From Altererythrobacter sp. C41 (GTDB lineage: Bacteria > Pseudomonadota > Alphaproteobacteria > Sphingomonadales > Sphingomonadaceae), in the NCBI RefSeq assembly GCF_016803135.1, contig NZ_JAEVFE010000003.1, positions 248,001 through 312,000 of the forward strand: DNA of 64,000 nucleotides, in the 5' to 3' direction. Under the pieces are notes generated by a model. The model saw only the letters and a program-made list of their open reading frames with translations, made no database searches and had not been told where the DNA came from. Positions 54,607 through 63,508 of the stretch are shown piece after piece; positions within the stretch are counted from its first letter, which is position 1; each line of letters opens with the position of its first letter. The position numbers and the translations under genes were made by a program.

Positions 54607-55224
54607 TCAGAGCGCGGGGTTGTTGTAGCTGTGCCAGGTGAGCAGCGACACGGCGCCGCGATGCGGCCGCCAGGCGTCGGCGAGCGCGCGGGTTTCCTTT
54701 TCGGAGGGACGCGCGTCGAGGCCGAGGATCTTGCCGATCCCGACCTGCACGGCGAGGTCGCCCGCCGGCCAGATGTCGGGCCGCCCCTCGGCGAAAAGCA
54801 GGTAGATCTCGGCCGACCAGCGGCCGATGCCCTTGATCCGCGTGAGCTCGGCGATCGCTTCCTCGTCGTCGGCGGGAAGGGCTTCGAAGTCGAGTTCCCC
54901 GCTCACCACGAGCTCGCACAGCGAGCGGGCATAGCCCTGTTTCTGGCGCGAGAGGCCGCAGGCACGCAGCGTATCGAAATCGCGCGCCAGCAGTTCGGTC
55001 GGTGCCACTTCCTCGCCCAGTTCCGCCTCCAGCTTGCGCCAGACCGATGCGGCGGCGGCGACGCTGACCTGCTGGCCGACGATCGTGCGCAGCAGCGTCT
55101 GATATCCGGTCGGCCGGATGCGCGGTTCGGGATAGCCGACGCGCGCCAGCGCCTCCGCCAGCCGGGGTTCGCGCGTAGCCACTTCGTCCAGTCCTTCGCG
55201 CAACTGCTCGCTCGTCAATCCCAT
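54607..55224 (-). CDS. DNA-3-methyladenine glycosylase II (AlkA-type HhH-GPD)
   Basis: The 205-residue product is a compact HhH-GPD glycosylase. The helix-hairpin-helix is [19 protein letters not shown], and the catalytic Asp is in [11 protein letters not shown]. It lacks the N-terminal AlkA extension, like the short MAG/AlkA-2 proteins. It excises alkylated bases. ATG 55224 ([11 protein letters not shown]) is used; the frame is open to 55314 but no start logic supports that. It diverges from the ferredoxin gene. Confidence 0.93.
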   Translation of the reverse strand: MGLTSEQLREGLDEVATREPRLAEALARVGYPEPRIRPTGYQTLLRTIVGQQVSVAAAASVWRKLEAELGEEVAPTELLARDFDTLRACGLSRQKQGYARSLCELVVSGELDFEALPADDEEAIAELTRIKGIGRWSAEIYLLFAEGRPDIWPAGDLAVQVGIGKILGLDARPSEKETRALADAWRPHRGAVSLLTWHSYNNPAL

Positions 55225-55313
55225 CGCCGCCCGCTTGCCTTCATTCGTTCGATTGCTTAGCAGCCCGCGCAAAGCGGTCCGCTTCGGGCCCAGCCATAAG
55301 GGAAGAGCAAGCA

Positions 55314-55631
55314 ATGCCCAAGCTGATCGTCGTCAATCGCGCCGGCGAGGAATCCGCCATCGACGTGGCCGACGGCCTGACGGTGATGGAAGCCATCCGC
55401 GACAACGGGTTCGACGAGCTTCTGGCCCTGTGCGGTGGCTGCTGCTCATGCGCGACCTGCCACGTGCATGTCGACCCGGCGTTCAAGGGCAGCCTGCCTG
55501 CGATGAGCGAGGACGAGGACGACCTGCTCGAAAGCAGCGACCATCGGAACGAGAACTCGCGGCTGGGTTGCCAGATTCCCTTCACCGACGATCTCGACGG
55601 CCTGAAAGTGACCATCGCCCAGGAAGATTGA
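55314..55631 (+). CDS. Ferredoxin, [2Fe-2S] adrenodoxin type
   Basis: The 105-residue product has cluster ligands C40, C46, C49 and C86 with the adrenodoxin-type CX5CX2C pattern ([15 protein letters not shown], with two extra Cys) and the segment [10 protein letters not shown]. It carries electrons to cytochromes P450 or hydroxylating oxygenases. No partner reductase or P450 gene is in the window. AAGGGAAGAGCAAGC precedes ATG 55314. A repeat element follows directly. Confidence 0.95.
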   Translation: MPKLIVVNRAGEESAIDVADGLTVMEAIRDNGFDELLALCGGCCSCATCHVHVDPAFKGSLPAMSEDEDDLLESSDHRNENSRLGCQIPFTDDLDGLKVTIAQED

Positions 55632-55636
55632 GAACC

Positions 55637-55790
55637 GATCCTCCCCATTTTGCGAAGCCAAATGAGGAGGGGGACCGCGACACGCGAAGCGGCTCGTGGT
55701 GGAGGGGCCTTGCGTGACCTCGCCCCTCCGTCAGACGCCTGCGGCGTCTGCCACCTCCCCATTTGTGCTCCGCAAAAAATGGGGAGGATC
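55637..55790. repeat. Long palindromic intergenic element (~154 bp)
   Basis: GATCCTCCCCATTTT (55637-55651) is perfectly complemented by AAAATGGGGAGGATC (55776-55790), with internal smaller palindromes (GCAGACGCC and similar). The ends and size match a compound mobile-repeat type in sphingomonads, with no coding content. It lies between the ferredoxin and cysteine synthase genes. Confidence 0.75.
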
Positions 55791-55874
55791 TGAAGATCAG
55801 ATCATAGGACTCGTATCCCCCGGCAAACCGCAATTGCATTGCGCGGGCGCGCCCGGAAACCTAGCTCTACACCG

Positions 55875-56876
55875 ATGACCGCACCTGCGCCCACTCCCGA
55901 TACCCTCAAACTCATCGGCAACACGCCGCTCGTCCTGCTCAAAGGGCCGAGCGAGGCGGCCGATTGCGAGATCTGGGGCAAATGCGAATTCGCCAACCCC
56001 GGCGCCAGCGTGAAGGATCGCGCGGCGCTCGGCATCATCCGCGATGCCGAGGCGCGCGGAGAGCTCGAGCCCGGCGGCTGCGTGGTCGAGGGGACGGCGG
56101 GCAACACCGGCATCGGCATCGCGCTCGTCGCCAATGCGCTCGGCTACCGCACGATCATCGTCATGCCGGACAACCAGAGCCGCGAGAAAATGGCGACCCT
56201 GCGCGCGCTTGGCGCCGAGCTCGTGCTTGTGCCGCCGACCAAGTATTCGGATTGCAACCACTTCGTCCACACCAGCCGCCGCCTTGCGGAAGAGACCGAA
56301 GGCGCGATCTGGGCCAACCAGTTCGACAACGTCGCCAACCGCAAGGCGCATATCGAGGGGACCGCGGCCGAGCTCTGGCAGCAGCTCGAAGGCCGGATCG
56401 ACGGGTTCACCTGCGCAGCAGGCACCGGCGGGACCATCGCCGGCGTCGGCATGGGCCTCAAGGAATTCGACGAGAAGGTGACCATCGCGCTCACCGATCC
56501 GCACGGCGCGGCGCTGTTCAACTTCTACGCGCACGGTGAGCTCAAGGCTGAAGGCAGCTCGGTCGCCGAGGGGATCGGGCAGGGACGGATCACCGCCAAT
56601 CTCGAAGGCGCGCCGATCGACACCCAGTTCCGCGTTTCCGACGAGGAAGGGCTCGAATGGGTCGCGCGCCTTCTGCGCGACGAGGGGCTCTGCCTCGGCT
56701 TGTCCTCGGGCATCAACGTCGCCGGGGCGGTCGCGCTCGGCCGCCAGCTCGGCAAGGGATCGCGCGTGGCGACGGTGCTGTGCGACACCGGCTTCCGCTA
56801 TCTCTCCACGCTTTACAACCGCGAATGGCTCGAGGCGAAGGGCCTGCCGGTGTTCGACTGGCTCGAACGCGATTGA
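55875..56876 (+). CDS. cysK: Cysteine synthase A
   Basis: The 333-residue product is a fold-type II PLP enzyme. The PLP lysine is K47 in NPGASVKDRAAL, the substrate loop is EGTAGNTGIGIA, and the phosphate loop is AGTGGTIAG. It makes cysteine from O-acetylserine and sulfide. ATG 55875 is chosen; the frame is open to 55839 in the repeat-adjacent region. A relatively divergent, longer insert (VPPTKYSDCNHFVH) distinguishes it from enteric CysK; this form is common in alphaproteobacteria. Confidence 0.93.
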   Translation: MTAPAPTPDTLKLIGNTPLVLLKGPSEAADCEIWGKCEFANPGASVKDRAALGIIRDAEARGELEPGGCVVEGTAGNTGIGIALVANALGYRTIIVMPDNQSREKMATLRALGAELVLVPPTKYSDCNHFVHTSRRLAEETEGAIWANQFDNVANRKAHIEGTAAELWQQLEGRIDGFTCAAGTGGTIAGVGMGLKEFDEKVTIALTDPHGAALFNFYAHGELKAEGSSVAEGIGQGRITANLEGAPIDTQFRVSDEEGLEWVARLLRDEGLCLGLSSGINVAGAVALGRQLGKGSRVATVLCDTGFRYLSTLYNREWLEAKGLPVFDWLERD

Positions 56877-56906
56877 CTGGCCTGCGCGAAGGCGTAGCCT
56901 GACTAT

Positions 56907-57275
56907 ATGCGCAGAATCAGCGACTTTCTCGGTGCGAGGCGCCGGGGCGGGCCCGAGGAAACCGCGGTCGGCATCGCGGGCACGCGTTCGGAATCGCTGC
57001 ACCGGCTGCAGGTCGGGCTCTCGGGTCTCGCGGCGATCGTTTTGATGCTCGCGCTTGCCAGCGTGATCATGGAGCGGGCCAACCGTACCGAGGCCGCCAG
57101 CGTGCCCGATGCCGCGGCAACCGTGCTGCCACCGCCGGTGCACAGCCAGCAGAACGATCCCCTGGCCGATGCTGGGGTCGTTCCCGACGTTCCGGCGCGA
57201 CCTACCCCGACGCCAACGTCCACCCAGGTTCCGGTGATAGTGCTCGATCCGGACGATGCGACCGACCCGGAATAA
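56907..57275 (+). CDS. Single-pass membrane protein, hypothetical
   Basis: The 122-residue product has a basic N-terminus (MRRISDFLGARRRGG), one membrane helix (VGLSGLAAIVLMLALASVIM, residues about 36-56) and a Pro/Thr/Asp-rich tail that would be outside the membrane. No family is recognised. It overlaps the next gene by 20 bp, so the two are likely co-translated; its position just upstream of the division cluster may be conserved in relatives. Confidence 0.75.
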   Translation: MRRISDFLGARRRGGPEETAVGIAGTRSESLHRLQVGLSGLAAIVLMLALASVIMERANRTEAASVPDAAATVLPPPVHSQQNDPLADAGVVPDVPARPTPTPTSTQVPVIVLDPDDATDPE

Positions 57276-58035
57276 GCTGATGATCCTCGCGGTTGCGGGG
57301 GCGATCGCCGTTGCGCTTGCGGGCTGGGGGCTCGCGGGGGCGGGGCGCCCCAAGCCCGTTCTGGGCCTCTTCACCACGCTGCCGATCTACTGGGCGGAAG
57401 CCGCCGACATGTCCGCGATGCTCGACCGGCAAGCGCATCCGGGCTGGGTTCGCGGGGCGCTGGAAGACCGCTTCGAACTCCTTCCCCTCGATACGCTCGC
57501 GGCCCCGGAAAGCGGCACGGCCCGGGATCTCGACGACATCGACGTTCTGCTCCTTGCTCAGCCGCGCGCGCTGTCGCCACAGGAGAACGTCGCGCTCGAC
57601 GACTGGGTTCGCGCGGGCGGCCATGTGCTGGTCTTCGCCGATCCCCTGCTGACGGCGGAGTCGCGGTTCGCGATCGGCGACCGGCGCCGACCGCAGGACG
57701 TCGCGCTGCTTTCGCCGATCCTCGGCCGCTGGGGCCTGGAGATGCATTTCGATCCCGAGCAGACCGGTGGCGAGCGAACGATCGCTACCGATAGCGCGCC
57801 GCTTCCGGTGAACCTCGCGGGAACGCTCCATCCGGCCGAGGGCTATCCGACGAGCACCGAGGACTGCTGGATCGCCTACGACCGGCTGTTTGCGCAGTGC
57901 GCCATCGAACAGGGCAAGGCCACGGTAATCGCCGATGCCGCACTGTTCGAGGACGCCGAAGGCGAGGGGCGGGCGGTTCGGGCCGATGCCCTCGAATGGC
58001 TGACCGCCAGCGCCTTCGGCAGCGGCCGGCGCTGA
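57256..58035 (+). CDS. Membrane-anchored GldG-like protein, hypothetical
   Basis: The 259-residue product has an N-terminal anchor (LMILAVAGAIAVALAGWGL) and a soluble domain with FTTLPIYWAEAADM, DDIDVLLLAQPRALSPQENVALDDWV and HVLVFADPLLTAE, reminiscent of the GldG/ABC-type uncharacterised (PF09822-like) domain. That domain in gliding or ABC systems is extracytoplasmic. No transporter partner is next to it. ATG 57256 overlaps the preceding gene; ATG 57280 is an alternative start with a better spacing to GGAATAAG. Confidence 0.7.
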   Translation: MRPTRNKLMILAVAGAIAVALAGWGLAGAGRPKPVLGLFTTLPIYWAEAADMSAMLDRQAHPGWVRGALEDRFELLPLDTLAAPESGTARDLDDIDVLLLAQPRALSPQENVALDDWVRAGGHVLVFADPLLTAESRFAIGDRRRPQDVALLSPILGRWGLEMHFDPEQTGGERTIATDSAPLPVNLAGTLHPAEGYPTSTEDCWIAYDRLFAQCAIEQGKATVIADAALFEDAEGEGRAVRADALEWLTASAFGSGRR

Positions 58036-58355
58036 CCTTCGTCATGATCGGGGATTTCACGGGACGGCACCCGGATTCCACGGGGATCAGGCGGGGATCC
58101 CAGGGAAAATCGCGTCTGGTCGCGGGCCTAAGAGTGATTTTGAGTTCAGAATTTTCACTTACCAAGCAACAGTTTACCGACTCATCCCCGATAATCCCCT
58201 AAATTTCCCTTTCTTCCCGCATTTTGCCGGTTTAGAAATGTCTTCCATCGGACAGGTCGTCTCGTGCTGCGCCCCGATTCGCGGGGTGAGCCGCCAGTGT
58301 TTGCGCGCTGGCGGGGGCGGGGAAGGCATGTCCGCAGGAGCAAACCCTTTGGGTG
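58036..58355. promoter_or_regulatory. Upstream region of the mraZ division operon (320 bp)
   Basis: No gene is seen. The stretch is AT-richer near 58135-58240, as expected for the dcw promoter. It contains CCC blocks at 58187, 58197, 58207 and 58216, and a long GC-rich leader (58260-58350) before the start codon. Confidence 0.6.
58186..58218. promoter_or_regulatory. Candidate MraZ operator: CCC blocks with ~10-base period
   Basis: CCCC at 58186-58189, CCCC at 58196-58199, CCC at 58207-58209 and CCC at 58216-58218 lie 10, 10 and 9 bases apart. On the other strand they read as GGG direct repeats, similar in spacing to the TGGG/GTGGG repeats separated by five bases to which MraZ binds in E. coli. 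The match is to spacing, not to full consensus. Confidence 0.4.
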
Positions 58356-58874
58356 ATGGGGGCGGACCCGGTGCCGGAGGCGCAGAAGTTCACAGGATTT
58401 AGCGGTCAGGCCTTGTCGCTGGCAGGCGACAAGGGCCGCTACGTCCTGCCCTCCGCCTTCCGCAATCTCGTCAAGGAATCGAGCGACGGCCGCGTCCTTT
58501 GTATCGACAAGCATCCCAAGCTCGATTGCCTGGTCGGTTTCGGCCTCTCGCGTCACGACGAACTCGAAGCGCAACTCGACCGCGAAGAGGACATGGCCTG
58601 GAAGCGCGGGCTCGACTTCGATCGCGACACGCGCGCGGCACAGCTCTTCGGCTACATGCGCGTCCCGTTCGACGACAGCGGGCGTTTCGTCATGCCCTCG
58701 CACCTCGTGCGCCTGGGCAAGATCGAGGACCAGCTCTACTTCCACGGGCTCGGCCGCTTCTTCACGATCTGGAACCCGGCCGAACTGGCGCGGATGAACG
58801 ACGACTGGGCGAGCGCCAAGGGTGCCTGCGCGGATCTCGTGGCCGAGCACGAAGCCAAGGCGGCGCGCAAATGA
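58356..58874 (+). CDS. mraZ: Transcriptional regulator MraZ
   Basis: The 172-residue product has two SpoVT/AbrB-like domains: [25 protein letters not shown] (residues 12-36) and [19 protein letters not shown] in the second half, matching MraZ. MraZ binds DNA near the start of the division cluster and represses it. ATG 58356 is used, next to an in-frame GTG 58353; the nearest AGGAG is unusually distant (about 15 bases). It overlaps rsmH by ATGA. Confidence 0.95.
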   Translation: MGADPVPEAQKFTGFSGQALSLAGDKGRYVLPSAFRNLVKESSDGRVLCIDKHPKLDCLVGFGLSRHDELEAQLDREEDMAWKRGLDFDRDTRAAQLFGYMRVPFDDSGRFVMPSHLVRLGKIEDQLYFHGLGRFFTIWNPAELARMNDDWASAKGACADLVAEHEAKAARK

Positions 58875-59815
58875 GCGGCCCCGCGACCCCGCACGTCCCG
58901 GTGCTTCTCGACGAAGTGCTCGCCGCACTCGCTCCGCGCCCGGGCGACGTGATCGTCGATGCCACGTTCGGCGCGGGCGGATACACGCGCGCGCTGCTCG
59001 ACGCCGGTGCGACCGTCCACGCCTTCGACCGCGATCCCGACGCGATCGCCGCCGGTCGCACCTGGCCGGAAACCTCCGAGGAGCCTCCGCGTCTCGTGCT
59101 CCATCCCCGGCGCTTCTCCGAAATGGTCGAGGCGCTGGGCGAAGCCGGTGTGGCACAAGTCGATGGCGTCGCAATGGATATCGGCGTGTCCTCGATGCAG
59201 CTCGACCAGGCGGAGCGTGGCTTCGCCTTCTCCGCCGACGGGCCGCTCGACATGACGATGAGCCAGTCCGGCCCCAACGCGGCCGATTTCGTCAACAATG
59301 CGGACGAGGCGGAGATCGCCGACGTGCTCTACCGCTATGGCGAGGAGCGCCAGTCGCGCCGGGTCGCGCGCGCGATCGTTGCGGCGCGGCCGCTTTCGAC
59401 GACCGGCGATCTGGCCCGCGTGGTGCGCAAGGCGCTCGGTTACCGCGCCGGTGCGCCGAAGGACCCGGCGACGCGCAGCTTCCAGGCGATCCGCATCCAC
59501 GTCAACGCCGAGCTCGACGAACTCATGACGGGCCTTGCCGCAGCGGAAAGGCTGCTGCGCGAGGGCGGCCGGCTCGCGGTCGTCAGCTTCCACAGCCTCG
59601 AGGACCGTATCGTGAAGCGCTTCCTGCGCGAAGCCTCCGCCGTGACCGCAGGGTCGCGCCATCTGCCGCAGGTCGAAGCTGCGCCCGCAGCATTCGCCAG
59701 GGTGTCGCGGGCCGTGCGCCCGGGCGAGGCCGAGGTTGCGCGCAATCCGCGCGCACGCTCGGCCGTATTGCGTCACGCGGTCCGCACCGCCGCGCCGGCG
59801 CGGGAGGCGGCATGA
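58871..59815 (+). CDS. rsmH: 16S rRNA (cytosine-1402-N4)-methyltransferase
   Basis: The 314-residue product has [13 protein letters not shown], the SAM motif [28 protein letters not shown] and the C-terminal [13 protein letters not shown], all RsmH/MraW signatures. It methylates C1402 in the small-subunit decoding centre. It is the second gene of the dcw cluster and overlaps both neighbours by four bases. Confidence 0.97.
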   Translation: MSGPATPHVPVLLDEVLAALAPRPGDVIVDATFGAGGYTRALLDAGATVHAFDRDPDAIAAGRTWPETSEEPPRLVLHPRRFSEMVEALGEAGVAQVDGVAMDIGVSSMQLDQAERGFAFSADGPLDMTMSQSGPNAADFVNNADEAEIADVLYRYGEERQSRRVARAIVAARPLSTTGDLARVVRKALGYRAGAPKDPATRSFQAIRIHVNAELDELMTGLAAAERLLREGGRLAVVSFHSLEDRIVKRFLREASAVTAGSRHLPQVEAAPAAFARVSRAVRPGEAEVARNPRARSAVLRHAVRTAAPAREAA

Positions 59816-60324
59816 TGACCGTCGGCAGCCGCATGCGTCAGATCGGCTGGGCCGTCGTGCTCAGCATCTGCCTCGCCGGTTTCGTCGTGCTGACCTTCCG
59901 GGTCAATGCGGTGAAGAGCGAGGTGCGCCTGGCCGAACGCCAGATCATCGCGCTCGAGCGCGAGAACCTGCTGCTCGAAACCGAGTTCGAAACCCGCGCC
60001 AACCAGCAGCAGCTCGCCAACTGGAACCGGGTCGAGTTCGGCTATCAGGCGCCGCGCGCCGACCAGTTCCTCGACAACGAGCGCGAGCTCGCCGCGCTCG
60101 GCCTGCCGCGCGCGATCGGCGGGCCGGAACCGATCCGCGTCGCCCGTGCGCCTGCCGCGGAGACGATGAAGTTCCCGAAGATGGTTTCTCCCGTCACCGG
60201 CGAGCCGGCCGGCGTGGAGGACGATCGCCCTGAGGGCGAGGCAGTCGCCAGCACGCGCTCGCTGGCCGACCGGTTGTCCGGCCGGGTCGCGTTCGAGACG
60301 GCGTTCGCAGAGTTCTCCGAATGA
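59812..60324 (+). CDS. ftsL: Cell division protein FtsL
   Basis: The 170-residue product has one membrane helix ([19 protein letters not shown], residues about 11-29) followed by a coiled-coil ([20 protein letters not shown]), the FtsL layout. The segment after residue 75 is longer than in E. coli FtsL and Pro/Glu-rich. It works with FtsB/FtsQ in the divisome. Its identification rests on position between rsmH and ftsI and on architecture, since FtsL sequences vary greatly. ATGATG start at 59812. Confidence 0.85.
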   Translation: MMTVGSRMRQIGWAVVLSICLAGFVVLTFRVNAVKSEVRLAERQIIALERENLLLETEFETRANQQQLANWNRVEFGYQAPRADQFLDNERELAALGLPRAIGGPEPIRVARAPAAETMKFPKMVSPVTGEPAGVEDDRPEGEAVASTRSLADRLSGRVAFETAFAEFSE

Positions 60325-62042
60325 ACGCGCTGACCGTCAGCACGGCGATCTCGGTCGGCCGGGTTCATCTGATCACCAACCGCCAGCGCTCGCTCACCGT
60401 CGCGCGCTGGCGCGCGCTGTGGCTGGCACTGCTGTTCGTGGCGATCGGCGTCGTCGCGCTCGTGCGGATCGCGTTCCTCGGCCTCAGCGACCGCGCCACC
60501 ACCGTCGCCTCGCTCGAGGAGGCGCTGCTCCCGCCGCGCGGCGAGATCACCGACCGCAACGGCGTGCCGCTCGCCCGCGCCTTCCCCGCTTACGCGCTGT
60601 GGTACAATCCCGAGGCGCTCGGCGAGGATGGAGAGCCGCTGGTCAAGGACCCGAAGCAGGTCGCGGCCGAACTCGTGGCGATCTTCCCCGAACTCGACGT
60701 GGAGCAGGTCGCCGAGCAACTCGCGTCGGGCAAGCCCGGCTATATCCGCCGCCGCGTCCTGCCCGAGGACGCCAACCGCGTGCAGGCGATCGGCGAGCTC
60801 GCACTGGAGATGCCGCAGGAGACCGACCGCTATTACCCGCAGGGGCACATGGCCGCGCACGTCCTCGGTTATGTCGACGCGATGGGCAATGGCCAGGTCG
60901 GGATGGAGCAGGTTCTCGACGAGCGCCTGACCGATCCAGCGCGCCGCGGCGAGCCGGCCGCGCTGTCGATCGACGTGCGGGTGCAGGGCGCCCTCGAAGA
61001 CGAACTGCGCCGCGGCATGCTCGCAGTCAACGCGCTCGGCGCCGCCGGGATCGTGCTCGACGTCGACACCGGGGAAGTCCTCGCGCTCGCCTCGCTGCCC
61101 GAGTTCAACCCGAACAAGATCGACGTCGAAGGCGAATCGTACATGTTCAACCGGGTGACCAACCAGGTCTACGAACTCGGATCGACCTTCAAGCCGCTCA
61201 CCGTCGCCGCGGCGATCGACGCCGGAGTGGTGCGCGACTTCGGCTACCGCTACGATGCGAGGCCCGTGCCCATCGCCGGTTACACGATCAAGGACAGTCA
61301 CCCGCTCGGCGCGACGCTCAACGTGCCCGAGGCGCTGATCCATTCGTCGAACACCGTGACGGCGCGGATCGCGGACGAACTCGGCCCGGAACGCCTGCGT
61401 CAGACGATGATCGACCTGGGCATGAACGAGCGGCCCTATATCGAGCTGCCGGCGCGCGGCATGCCGATCTGGCCGAGTGAGGATTGGTCGCGCATCCGCA
61501 CCATGACGGTCGGTTTCGGTCACGGCATCGCGGTCACCCCGCTGCACCTCGCGAGCGCCTACGCTGCCATGGTCAACGGCGGCATCTGGCGGCCGACGAC
61601 GATGCATAAGCTCGAGCCCGGCGAAGCGCCCCGGGGTCGCCGCGTGTTCAAGGCTTCGACCAGCGCGCGCATGCGCCAGCTCCTGCGGATGATCGCCGCC
61701 TACGGCACCGGCCGCAACGCCAACGCACCGGGTTACCGCGTCGGCGGCAAGACCGGATCGGCCGAGAAGCCGGGCGCAGGCGGCTATCAGCGCAGTGCGC
61801 TCATCTCGACGTTCGCCGCAGCCTTCCCGATGGATCGCCCGCGCTACGTGGTCGTCGCCATGCTCGACGAGCCCAAGGGCACCACGGCCAGCTCGTTCCA
61901 GCGGACCGCCGCCTGGAATGCGGCGCCGATCGTCGGCAATCTCATTCCGCGCATCGGGCCGCTGCTCGGCGTGCGTCCGGACGATGCGCGAGACGTCGAC
62001 ATCAGCGATCTGCGGCCGCTGATCGGCGGAGGGGACAAGTGA
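60321..62042 (+). CDS. ftsI: Peptidoglycan transpeptidase FtsI (PBP3)
   Basis: The 573-residue product has an N-terminal membrane anchor (LWLALLFVAIGVVALVRIAF), a dimerisation domain (RGEITDRNGVPLARAFPAYAL) and a transpeptidase domain with S-x-x-K in GSTFKPLT, SSN in IHSSNTV and KTG in GGKTGSAEK. It cross-links septal peptidoglycan. It overlaps ftsL and murE by four bases each and has normal length for the family. Confidence 0.97.
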   Translation: MNALTVSTAISVGRVHLITNRQRSLTVARWRALWLALLFVAIGVVALVRIAFLGLSDRATTVASLEEALLPPRGEITDRNGVPLARAFPAYALWYNPEALGEDGEPLVKDPKQVAAELVAIFPELDVEQVAEQLASGKPGYIRRRVLPEDANRVQAIGELALEMPQETDRYYPQGHMAAHVLGYVDAMGNGQVGMEQVLDERLTDPARRGEPAALSIDVRVQGALEDELRRGMLAVNALGAAGIVLDVDTGEVLALASLPEFNPNKIDVEGESYMFNRVTNQVYELGSTFKPLTVAAAIDAGVVRDFGYRYDARPVPIAGYTIKDSHPLGATLNVPEALIHSSNTVTARIADELGPERLRQTMIDLGMNERPYIELPARGMPIWPSEDWSRIRTMTVGFGHGIAVTPLHLASAYAAMVNGGIWRPTTMHKLEPGEAPRGRRVFKASTSARMRQLLRMIAAYGTGRNANAPGYRVGGKTGSAEKPGAGGYQRSALISTFAAAFPMDRPRYVVVAMLDEPKGTTASSFQRTAAWNAAPIVGNLIPRIGPLLGVRPDDARDVDISDLRPLIGGGDK

Positions 62043-63508
62043 GGCTGGCGCGGCTGGTCAGCGCCGCCGGAATGACGCCCGGCAGCGACTCCGATGTCCA
62101 GGTCACGGGCTTCGCGATCGATCACCGCAAGGTCGCGCCCGGCACGGTCTTCGGCGCCTTCCGCGGCAGCGCCTTCAACGGCGAGGACTTCATTCCGGCT
62201 GCGATCGCGGCGGGCGCCGTGGCGGTGGTCGCCCGGCCGGACGTGCGCGTGGAAGGCGCGGTCCATATCGCCGATGCCGAACCGCGCCGCGCCTTCGCCC
62301 GGCTGGCCGCGCAGTTCTTCGCGCCTGTGCCGCCGACGATCGTCGCGGTGACCGGCACCAACGGCAAGACCTCGACCGTCGAGATGACCCGGCAGCTCTG
62401 GCGCATGGCGGGCGAACGCGCGGCGTCGATCGGCACGCTCGGCGTCACCACATCGGACGAGAGCGTTTCGACCGGCCTCACCACGCCCGACATCGTCACT
62501 TTCCTTTCGAACATGAGCGGACTCGCGCGCGAGGGCGTGACGCATGTCGCCTACGAGGCCTCGAGCCACGGGCTGTCGCAGTTCCGCAACGAGGGCCTTC
62601 GAGTCTCCGCCGCCGCCTTCACCAACTTCAGCCGCGACCATCTCGACTATCATGCGAGCATGGAAGACTACTTCGCGGCCAAGATGCGGCTGATCGACGA
62701 AGTCGTATCGGACAATGCCGCCGTGGTCGTCTGGACGGGCAAGGGCGAATGGGCCGACCGCGCGATCGAACATGCGCGCCGCCGCTCGCTGCGTGTCCTG
62801 ACGGTGGGCGAGCGCGGCGAGCACATCCGCCTGATCGCCCATGCGCCCACCCAACTCGGGCAGGAATTGACGGTCGAACACGCCGGCGAGCGGCGCACGA
62901 TCCGCCTGCCGTTGATCGGCGCCTATCAGGTCGCCAATGCCCTGGTCGCGGCGGGCCTGGTGATCGCCACCGGCGGCCGCCCTGCGGCGACGCTGGACGG
63001 CGTCGCGCGGCTGCAGCCGGTGCGCGGACGCCTGGAACGCGCCGTGATCGCACCGTCGGGCGCGCCGGTCTACGTCGACTACGCTCATACGCCCGACGCG
63101 CTGGAGGCGGCGATCGCCGCGCTCCGCCCGCATGTGGCCGGACGGCTGATCACCGTGTTCGGCGCCGGTGGAGACCGCGATACCGGCAAGCGTGCCGAGA
63201 TGGGCCGTGTCGCCAGCGAGCATTCGGATGCGGTCATCGTGACCGACGACAATCCGCGCAGCGAGGATCCGGCGGTGATCCGCGGCGCGATCATGTCCGG
63301 CGCGCCCGGCGCGACCGAAATCGGCGACCGGCGCGAGGCGATCTGCGCTGCCATCGAAATGACCGACGCGGATGATATCGTGCTGATCGCCGGCAAGGGT
63401 CACGAGCAGGGCCAGATCGTAGGTTCGGGAGAGACGATGCGGGTGTTGCCATTCGACGATGTGACGGTCGCGCGCGAATGCGCCGCGGCGCAAGGCGGCC
63501 AGGCATGA
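62039..63508 (+). CDS. murE: UDP-MurNAc-tripeptide synthetase MurE (meso-DAP adding)
   Basis: The 489-residue product is a Mur ligase. The P-loop is GTNGKTSTVEM, the central domain has SSHGLSQFRNEG, and DDNPRSEDP contains the DNPR motif that selects meso-diaminopimelate. It adds meso-DAP to UDP-MurNAc-dipeptide. The start is GTG 62039 overlapping the ftsI stop by four bases. It is followed by murF with an ATGA overlap. Confidence 0.97.
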   Translation: MRLARLVSAAGMTPGSDSDVQVTGFAIDHRKVAPGTVFGAFRGSAFNGEDFIPAAIAAGAVAVVARPDVRVEGAVHIADAEPRRAFARLAAQFFAPVPPTIVAVTGTNGKTSTVEMTRQLWRMAGERAASIGTLGVTTSDESVSTGLTTPDIVTFLSNMSGLAREGVTHVAYEASSHGLSQFRNEGLRVSAAAFTNFSRDHLDYHASMEDYFAAKMRLIDEVVSDNAAVVVWTGKGEWADRAIEHARRRSLRVLTVGERGEHIRLIAHAPTQLGQELTVEHAGERRTIRLPLIGAYQVANALVAAGLVIATGGRPAATLDGVARLQPVRGRLERAVIAPSGAPVYVDYAHTPDALEAAIAALRPHVAGRLITVFGAGGDRDTGKRAEMGRVASEHSDAVIVTDDNPRSEDPAVIRGAIMSGAPGATEIGDRREAICAAIEMTDADDIVLIAGKGHEQGQIVGSGETMRVLPFDDVTVARECAAAQGGQA

